Assembly: GCF_010501095.1 (NCBI RefSeq)
Contig: NZ_QVMP01000029.1
Coordinates: 1-34,308 of the forward strand
From: Dysgonomonas sp. 520
GTDB lineage: Bacteria > Bacteroidota > Bacteroidia > Bacteroidales > Dysgonomonadaceae
Direction of reading: 5' to 3'
Length of the DNA stretch: 34,308 nt
Shown here: in pieces, positions 30,650 to 34,308 of the stretch
Layout: every line of letters starts with the position of its first letter
How positions within the stretch are numbered: position 1 is the first letter of the stretch
Made by a program: the position numbers and the translations under genes
Notes under the pieces: generated by a model
What the model was told of the DNA's origin: nothing
The model's database searches: none
What the model saw: only the letters and a program-made list of their open reading frames with translations

Positions 30650-31308
30650 AGTACGTAGTTGATATATTTCAAAGGATGCAAAGCATTTACGGTTTTGTCG
30701 GTGCTAATGTTCAGGGATTGGCAAACCGTAGTGTCTTTGCGGCGGGTATCGCTTACAACAATACCCGTTATCAAAGGCAAAGCAACGAAAAGGATTTTAA
30801 AGATGTTTCATTTTACACGGTTGCAGAATACAATTTTGCAGATATGGAAATGAGATACGAAGACCTGTCTCTAAAGTTTAGTTTCGGCTCGTTGCTTAAT
30901 GACACTGAGGGTATTATTGCCCCGCCTCCGATGGTTTCGTTTAAACGTTCCAAAAATTTGGGGATAACGGTTATTGATACAGCAATGTACGATACAGAGA
31001 CTTCCGAAATTGTAGAAAATTTTGGTATAAACAGTTGGGATATTGATATACGGGGCATTATGGTAGACATGGACAATCACCACTACCCAAAATCTAAGAT
31101 AGTTGATATTACCCGATTTTTCGAAATAAACGATGTGATTGAGATTGTTTCGCCTTTGTTTCAAGATTTAGGTATTACGTCGATCTATTTCAAAGAACAA
31201 TCTATTGAACCCGTAGAAGCCTATCCCGACACGGTGAAATTTTCATTGCAGGCAAAAAGCATCAAACCCGCCGAGTTCACAATCATAGACCGGACAATAA
31301 CCGTTTAA
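30646..31308 (+). CDS. Tail-associated protein of unknown function
   Basis: 220 residues from GTG 30646, which overlaps the stop of the frameshifted chaperone by four bases; an ATG at 30676 is the alternative. It is strand-rich (ITVIDTAMYDTETSEIVENF, IDIRGIMVDMDNHHYP, VDITRFFEINDVIEI) and reads like a baseplate or tail hub-adaptor protein. I recall similar proteins in Bacteroidota phages as an unnamed DUF, but cannot name it surely. It ends inside a TTTAAA-pair motif. Confidence 0.65.
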   Translation: MKYVVDIFQRMQSIYGFVGANVQGLANRSVFAAGIAYNNTRYQRQSNEKDFKDVSFYTVAEYNFADMEMRYEDLSLKFSFGSLLNDTEGIIAPPPMVSFKRSKNLGITVIDTAMYDTETSEIVENFGINSWDIDIRGIMVDMDNHHYPKSKIVDITRFFEINDVIEIVSPLFQDLGITSIYFKEQSIEPVEAYPDTVKFSLQAKSIKPAEFTIIDRTITV

Positions 31309-31320
31309 ATGCTATTTAAA
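31304..31320. repeat. TTTAAA-N5-TTTAAA motif at a gene junction
   Basis: TTTAAA at 31304 and at 31315 (spacer TGCTA) span the stop of the preceding gene and reach the ATG of the hub gene. Confidence 0.5.
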
Positions 31321-32291
31321 TGTCATATCTTAACTTAAACAGTAGGCTTGTAATTACCAATACAGAAACAAAACAGAGTATTGTCTTTAATCATATTTCC
31401 GATGCGGAAATAAAACTATCTGTCAAAGTTTTGGGTGATACGGCAACGGTGACAATTCCCCGTCGGTATGGTAAATTGAAAGACAAAGAGGTTTTGCAAT
31501 ATATCAAGGCGGGGTTTTCCGTCCAATTGGAATTAGGCTACAACGGTGAATATCATACTGAGTTTAACGGGTTTGTCCGTGAGGTTGGCAGTGGTTACCC
31601 TCTTAAGATATATATTGATGATGCGTTTTATAAGTTACGGAAAAACAGTTTTAATAAGTCGTGGAAAAGCGTAACATTGAAGCAGTTGTTGTCTGAGATA
31701 GCATCGGGTTATAAAATTGAATGTCCAGATGTTGACTTAGGCACTTTTCAGATCGACAATGCAAGCACATTTGTAACGTTGCAGGCGTTGAAAGATCAAT
31801 ACGGCTTTTCTGCTTTTTTGAAAGATGGTACACTTTATTGCCAATTCGCTTACGACGTTCGGGGTGTTGGTAGAATACATACCTACGATTTTACTAAGAA
31901 TGTTAAAAAACACAGCCTGACATACCAACGCAAAGAAGACAATAAAGTCAGAATTCGTGCGATTTCCAACCAATCTACGGGTAAAAAAGTTACTGTTGAA
32001 GTCGGAAATAAAGAGAAAGAAGCAAGTGTTCGGACTCTCAATTTCAGAAACAAGACAGAAGCAGAATTGCGAAAATTGGCTTTAAAAACACTCGATAGCC
32101 TTGTTTTTGACGGCTTTACGGGAAACATAACGGGTTTTGGTTATCCACGTGTGATGGCGGGTGACACACTAGAACTTATTTCGCCCAAAGAGCCGGAACA
32201 AAACGGAAGTTATCTTGCCGAATCTGTGACAATACGCTACGGGAACGCCTATTATGAGAGAGTTTGTGATTTAAGTTATAAAGTGAAATGA
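31320..32291 (+). CDS. Tail hub/baseplate protein (gpD/gp44-like)
   Basis: 323 residues. The N-terminal half is beta-rich (LVITNTETKQSIVFNHISDA, YHTEFNGFVREVGSGYPLKI with the FxGxV pattern of hub barrels), a helical insertion (TLKQLLSEIASGYKI) follows, then a second barrel (GFTGNITGFGYPRVMAGDTL). This matches the trimeric hub protein that carries the spike in contractile tails. It overlaps the spike gene by ATGA. Confidence 0.8.
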   Translation: MSYLNLNSRLVITNTETKQSIVFNHISDAEIKLSVKVLGDTATVTIPRRYGKLKDKEVLQYIKAGFSVQLELGYNGEYHTEFNGFVREVGSGYPLKIYIDDAFYKLRKNSFNKSWKSVTLKQLLSEIASGYKIECPDVDLGTFQIDNASTFVTLQALKDQYGFSAFLKDGTLYCQFAYDVRGVGRIHTYDFTKNVKKHSLTYQRKEDNKVRIRAISNQSTGKKVTVEVGNKEKEASVRTLNFRNKTEAELRKLALKTLDSLVFDGFTGNITGFGYPRVMAGDTLELISPKEPEQNGSYLAESVTIRYGNAYYERVCDLSYKVK

Positions 32292-32824
32292 CACCAGAAG
32301 ACGCATTTTTACAACTATTCAAAAAACTGATGCCAAAAGCGGCGATGGTTTCGGTTGGCAAAGCAACCAACATAGACAAAGAAAAAAGGGTGTGCGACGT
32401 TGAACGTGACGGACAACCAATATTATTTAATTGCCGTTTAAATGCGGTTGTTGATTCTATGAATAGTTATTCTGTTGTTTTCCCGAAACCTGACTCCTAT
32501 GTGTTGTGCCTGACAATTGGAGATACTGATAATCTTGTAATTGCATACTCCGAAATTCAGGAAATCAATGTAAAGATAGAAAACACAACAATGGTGATGA
32601 ATGGCGAAGATACTGTTTTTAACGGTGGCAAATTGGGCGGAATGGTGAAAATAAGCGAGTTAACAAATAAAATTAATGACTTTGTAAAAATATTCAACTC
32701 GCATACACATCCCGTTTCCACAACCGGAACTGCTTCGGCTCAAACGGGAGCGGCATCCGCAACTATTTCGCAGGCTTCGTTTTTCAGCAAGTCGGATTAC
32801 GAAAATACTAAAATAAAACAATGA
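32288..32824 (+). CDS. Baseplate spike protein (gpV/gp45-like)
   Basis: 178 residues. An OB-fold-like N-terminus (VGKATNIDKEKRVCDVERDG) is followed by a repetitive strand part and a C-terminal tip with SHTHPVSTTG: the His-x-His pair is the iron-binding apex motif of P2/phi92-type spikes. This would be the membrane-piercing tip. Overlaps (ATGA) on both sides show tight coupling with the hub and gp25-like genes. Confidence 0.85.
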   Translation: MTPEDAFLQLFKKLMPKAAMVSVGKATNIDKEKRVCDVERDGQPILFNCRLNAVVDSMNSYSVVFPKPDSYVLCLTIGDTDNLVIAYSEIQEINVKIENTTMVMNGEDTVFNGGKLGGMVKISELTNKINDFVKIFNSHTHPVSTTGTASAQTGAASATISQASFFSKSDYENTKIKQ

Positions 32825-33135
32825 ACAACGGTATTCTATTGGATGAAGAAACGGGCGATCTGTCAATAAATATTGTCCGTGATGCACAAGGTTATATTGT
32901 TTCAGGCTTGACCGTCGGAAACAATGACTATCAAAACATTCAATTAGTTGTCTTGTCCAATAAAGGTGATTTTAGAGAACAACCGATCTTAGGTGTTGGT
33001 GTTGAAAGATATTTAAAAAGTGTTGGTCGGGCTAACGATTTGCGTCGAGAGATAACTGTGCAATTGGAAGCGATAGGATATGGCAAAGCCAATGTAACCG
33101 TAAACAATAATGGTAAGTTAGAAATAGATATATAA
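32821..33135 (+). CDS. Baseplate wedge protein (gp25/W-like)
   Basis: 104 residues. It has the compact alpha-beta pattern of gp25-like wedge proteins: LLDEETGDLSINIVRDAQGY, the central DYQNIQLVVLSNKGDFREQP and GVGVERYLKS, which is the short conserved core (ends in helix REITVQLEAIG). It follows the spike with an ATGA overlap, the usual order. Confidence 0.78.
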   Translation: MNNGILLDEETGDLSINIVRDAQGYIVSGLTVGNNDYQNIQLVVLSNKGDFREQPILGVGVERYLKSVGRANDLRREITVQLEAIGYGKANVTVNNNGKLEIDI

Positions 33136-33142
33136 AAATATA

Positions 33143-33373
33143 ATGATAAATAAACTAAAATTTCAATTAATCATTTCGGTTGCACTGGTTCTTGTCGGTT
33201 GCGGTTTGCTGATAGCAGGGTTTCGTGTGCCACCAGTCGGAGAAATTCATAATTCGGTGTTAATTGCATTTGGTGAGATATTGACATTCGTGGGTGCTAT
33301 TTTCGGCATAGATTATTCATATAAAGCAAAGGTGTTTAACAAAAAAAATGAAGACAATGAGGAAGATAAATAA
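33143..33373 (+). CDS. Putative holin
   Basis: 76 residues with two membrane helices (about 9-27, LIISVALVLVGCGLLIAGF; and 39-57, VLIAFGEILTFVGAIFGID) and a charged tail ending NKKNEDNEEDK. It directly precedes and overlaps the amidase gene, which is the standard place for a holin. The family is not recognised; the call rests on topology and position. Confidence 0.7.
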   Translation: MINKLKFQLIISVALVLVGCGLLIAGFRVPPVGEIHNSVLIAFGEILTFVGAIFGIDYSYKAKVFNKKNEDNEEDK

Positions 33374-33755
33374 AATAATACTGCATTGCAGTGCTACAAA
33401 AGAGGGTAAACACTTTACAGTTGCAGATATTGACCGATGGCACAAAGAGCGCAATTTTACCGAGATAGGTTATCACTATGTAATCTATTTGGATGGTACG
33501 GTACACGCAGGGCGTGATATTTCAAAGGTGGGGGCGCACACAATCGGTCAAAATTCAAACTCAATTGGAATTTGCTACATCGGCGGTTTAGATGCAAACG
33601 GAAAATCGAAAGACACTCGAACACCTGAGCAAAAAACAGCAATGATGGTTTTGATTAATGGATTGTTAGGCCAGTTCCCAAACGCAACCGTTCACGGGCA
33701 TAACGAATTTGCGGCAAAAGATTGCCCTTGTTTTAACGTAAAAAAAGAATGGTAA
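33348..33755 (+). CDS. Endolysin: N-acetylmuramoyl-L-alanine amidase (type 2)
   Basis: 135 residues, T7-lysozyme/PGRP fold, cuts between MurNAc and L-Ala in peptidoglycan. Zinc ligands are His13 (ILHCSAT), His118 (HGHNEF) and Cys126 (KDCPCF), with Lys124 as the catalytic lysine; the His118-Lys124-Cys126 spacing equals that of T7 lysozyme. No signal peptide, so export depends on the holin. ATG 33348 overlaps the holin end; a second ATG at 33357 is also possible. Confidence 0.93.
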   Translation: MKTMRKINKIILHCSATKEGKHFTVADIDRWHKERNFTEIGYHYVIYLDGTVHAGRDISKVGAHTIGQNSNSIGICYIGGLDANGKSKDTRTPEQKTAMMVLINGLLGQFPNATVHGHNEFAAKDCPCFNVKKEW

Positions 33756-34249
33756 TGAAAGGAAGTCGGCAAATATTAATTTTCTGTGTCTGCATTTGGT
33801 TGTTTGGTGTGTTTGCCATACTGATGGGTTGTAAGTCACCACAGCAAACACAAATAGCGATAGAAACGAAAGAAAAGGTTGTTGAGCGTCTTGTTCCTTA
33901 TGCTTTGCCGCCAGACAGTTCCTCAATTTATGCGCTGTTTGAGTGTGACAGCCTGAATAATGTATATTTGAAAGAGTTACACGATCAAAAAACAAGCGGT
34001 TGGCATGGTTCGTTTTCGTTCAATAATGGGGCATTTAAATACGATTTAAACAAGCCGCCTGATACGGTTTATGTTCCCGCAAAAGATAGCGTCGTATATA
34101 AAGAGGTTCCCGTAGAAGTGGTCAAAGAAGTGGAAGTAAATAAACAAACCGATTGGCAAATAATTAAAGGTTGGTTAGGCATATTGATGTTAGTTCAGAT
34201 AGGAGTTTTGGCACTTAAATATTTCATCAAATGGAAACTAAAAATATAA
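33749..34249 (+). CDS. Lipoprotein with C-terminal membrane helix; possible single-chain spanin
   Basis: About 166 residues. It starts with a signal peptide and lipobox ending in Cys28 (AILMGC), then a periplasmic part with a Val/Glu/Lys-rich stretch (VVYKEVPVEVVKEVEVNKQ) and a C-terminal membrane helix (about 141-158, WLGILMLVQIGVLALKYF). An outer-membrane lipid anchor at one end and an inner-membrane helix at the other is the layout of unimolecular spanins such as T1 gp11, and its place after holin and endolysin fits. It overlaps the amidase stop by seven bases. Confidence 0.6.
   Translation: MVMKGSRQILIFCVCIWLFGVFAILMGCKSPQQTQIAIETKEKVVERLVPYALPPDSSSIYALFECDSLNNVYLKELHDQKTSGWHGSFSFNNGAFKYDLNKPPDTVYVPAKDSVVYKEVPVEVVKEVEVNKQTDWQIIKGWLGILMLVQIGVLALKYFIKWKLKI
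34034..34050. repeat. TTTAAA-N5-TTTAAA motif inside the spanin-like gene
   Basis: TTTAAA at 34034 and 34045, spacer TACGA. It is in the codon phase that gives Phe-Lys-x-x-Leu-Asn. Confidence 0.5.
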
Positions 34250-34308
34250 ACGGTCAATCCCTCATCGACCTAGCCATACAAACTGGCGGTTCGATAGAGG
34301 CGGTGTTT
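34231..34308 (+). CDS. Partial phage gene (N-terminus only)
   Basis: The first 26 codons, cut by the window end. Reads NGQSLIDLAIQTGGSIEAVF after a short METKNI start, a pattern of small tail-related proteins in Bacteroidota phages that I cannot name. It overlaps the preceding gene by 19 bases. It shows that the phage continues beyond the window. Confidence 0.65.
   Translation, partial: METKNINGQSLIDLAIQTGGSIEAVF

Larger units (their letters stand above)
10461..34308 (+). mobile_element. Mu-like transposable prophage (left part; right end outside window)
   Basis: Gene content and order identify a transposable myovirus-type prophage: repressor divergent from a Ner-like gene, DDE transposase A, ATPase B, Mu F/DUF935/gp36 head proteins, then contractile tail genes. 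I place the left end tentatively at the TG at 10461, because Mu-family ends begin with TG and host promoter/leader sequence precedes it; anywhere from 10345 to 10570 is possible. The last gene is cut by the window, so the right end and the expected 5-base target duplication cannot be seen. Confidence 0.85.

Noticed and set aside
10461-34308. Diversity-generating retroelement or CRISPR array, as some Bacteroides transposable phages carry
   Set aside because: No reverse transcriptase, template/variable repeat pair or regularly spaced repeats were seen in the window; it could lie to the right.

Overview
The window runs from a Bacteroidota chromosome (1 to about 10,460) into the left two thirds or more of a Mu-like transposable prophage (about 10,461 to the end). 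The host assignment rests on the promoters: several genes have the Bacteroidota -7 box TAnnTTTG, some with a TTTG-type -33 box about 18-20 bases upstream, and Shine-Dalgarno sequences are weak. The genes (bacteroidal-type nucleoside kinase with a TGS-like N-terminus, dPGM, lipoproteins with Cys lipoboxes) fit Bacteroidales. The genus cannot be fixed from this window.

Host part: a small GlsB/YeaQ-type membrane protein; gpmA (minus); a lipoprotein of unknown function (minus); a nucleoside kinase; a ~420-base gap that holds a degenerate dispersed repeat; engB overlapping a guanine-deaminase-type nucleoside deaminase; upp (minus) with a hairpin leader; and a two-gene heterodimeric ABC exporter with one degenerate ATP site. 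After the exporter comes a good host promoter with a leader ending in ATG at 10,458-10,460. The prophage appears to start there, so it probably separates a host gene from its promoter and start codon.

Prophage layout: (1) left end with candidate transposase-binding repeats and a phased TTTAAA array, a small minus-strand gene and a LexA/S24-type repressor (minus). (2) Divergent from the repressor, a plus-strand early operon: Ner-like protein, three tiny overlapping genes, transposase A (DDE), ATPase B, then accessory genes, including a PAPS-reductase-like enzyme, a DUF2786-like protein, a DnaA-domain-IV/DnaJ-zinc-finger fusion and an ASCH-domain protein, ending at terminators near 19.6 and 20.06 kb. 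(3) A minus-strand head block (20.1-25.9 kb): small and large terminase, gp36-type protein, DUF935 portal, Mu F-type minor head protein with a C-terminal PD-(D/E)XK nuclease-like domain, and a tail-terminator-like protein. (4) From a divergent region near 26 kb, a plus-strand late block: ClpP-type protease/scaffold, major capsid, tail sheath, tube, tail assembly chaperone with a -1 frameshift, hub, spike, gp25-like baseplate protein, holin, amidase and a spanin-like lipoprotein. The right end of the phage lies outside the window, so target-site duplication cannot be checked.

The most unusual points are: a ~133-base element present twice in the early region, which folds into a tRNA T-arm/acceptor-like minihelix with a compensatory base-pair change between copies; a TTTAAA-N5-TTTAAA motif (11-base phase) repeated through the prophage and arrayed four times at its left end; a candidate small RNA between two head genes; a canonical CCCTTTG slippery site in the tail chaperone gene; and two unusual domain fusions.
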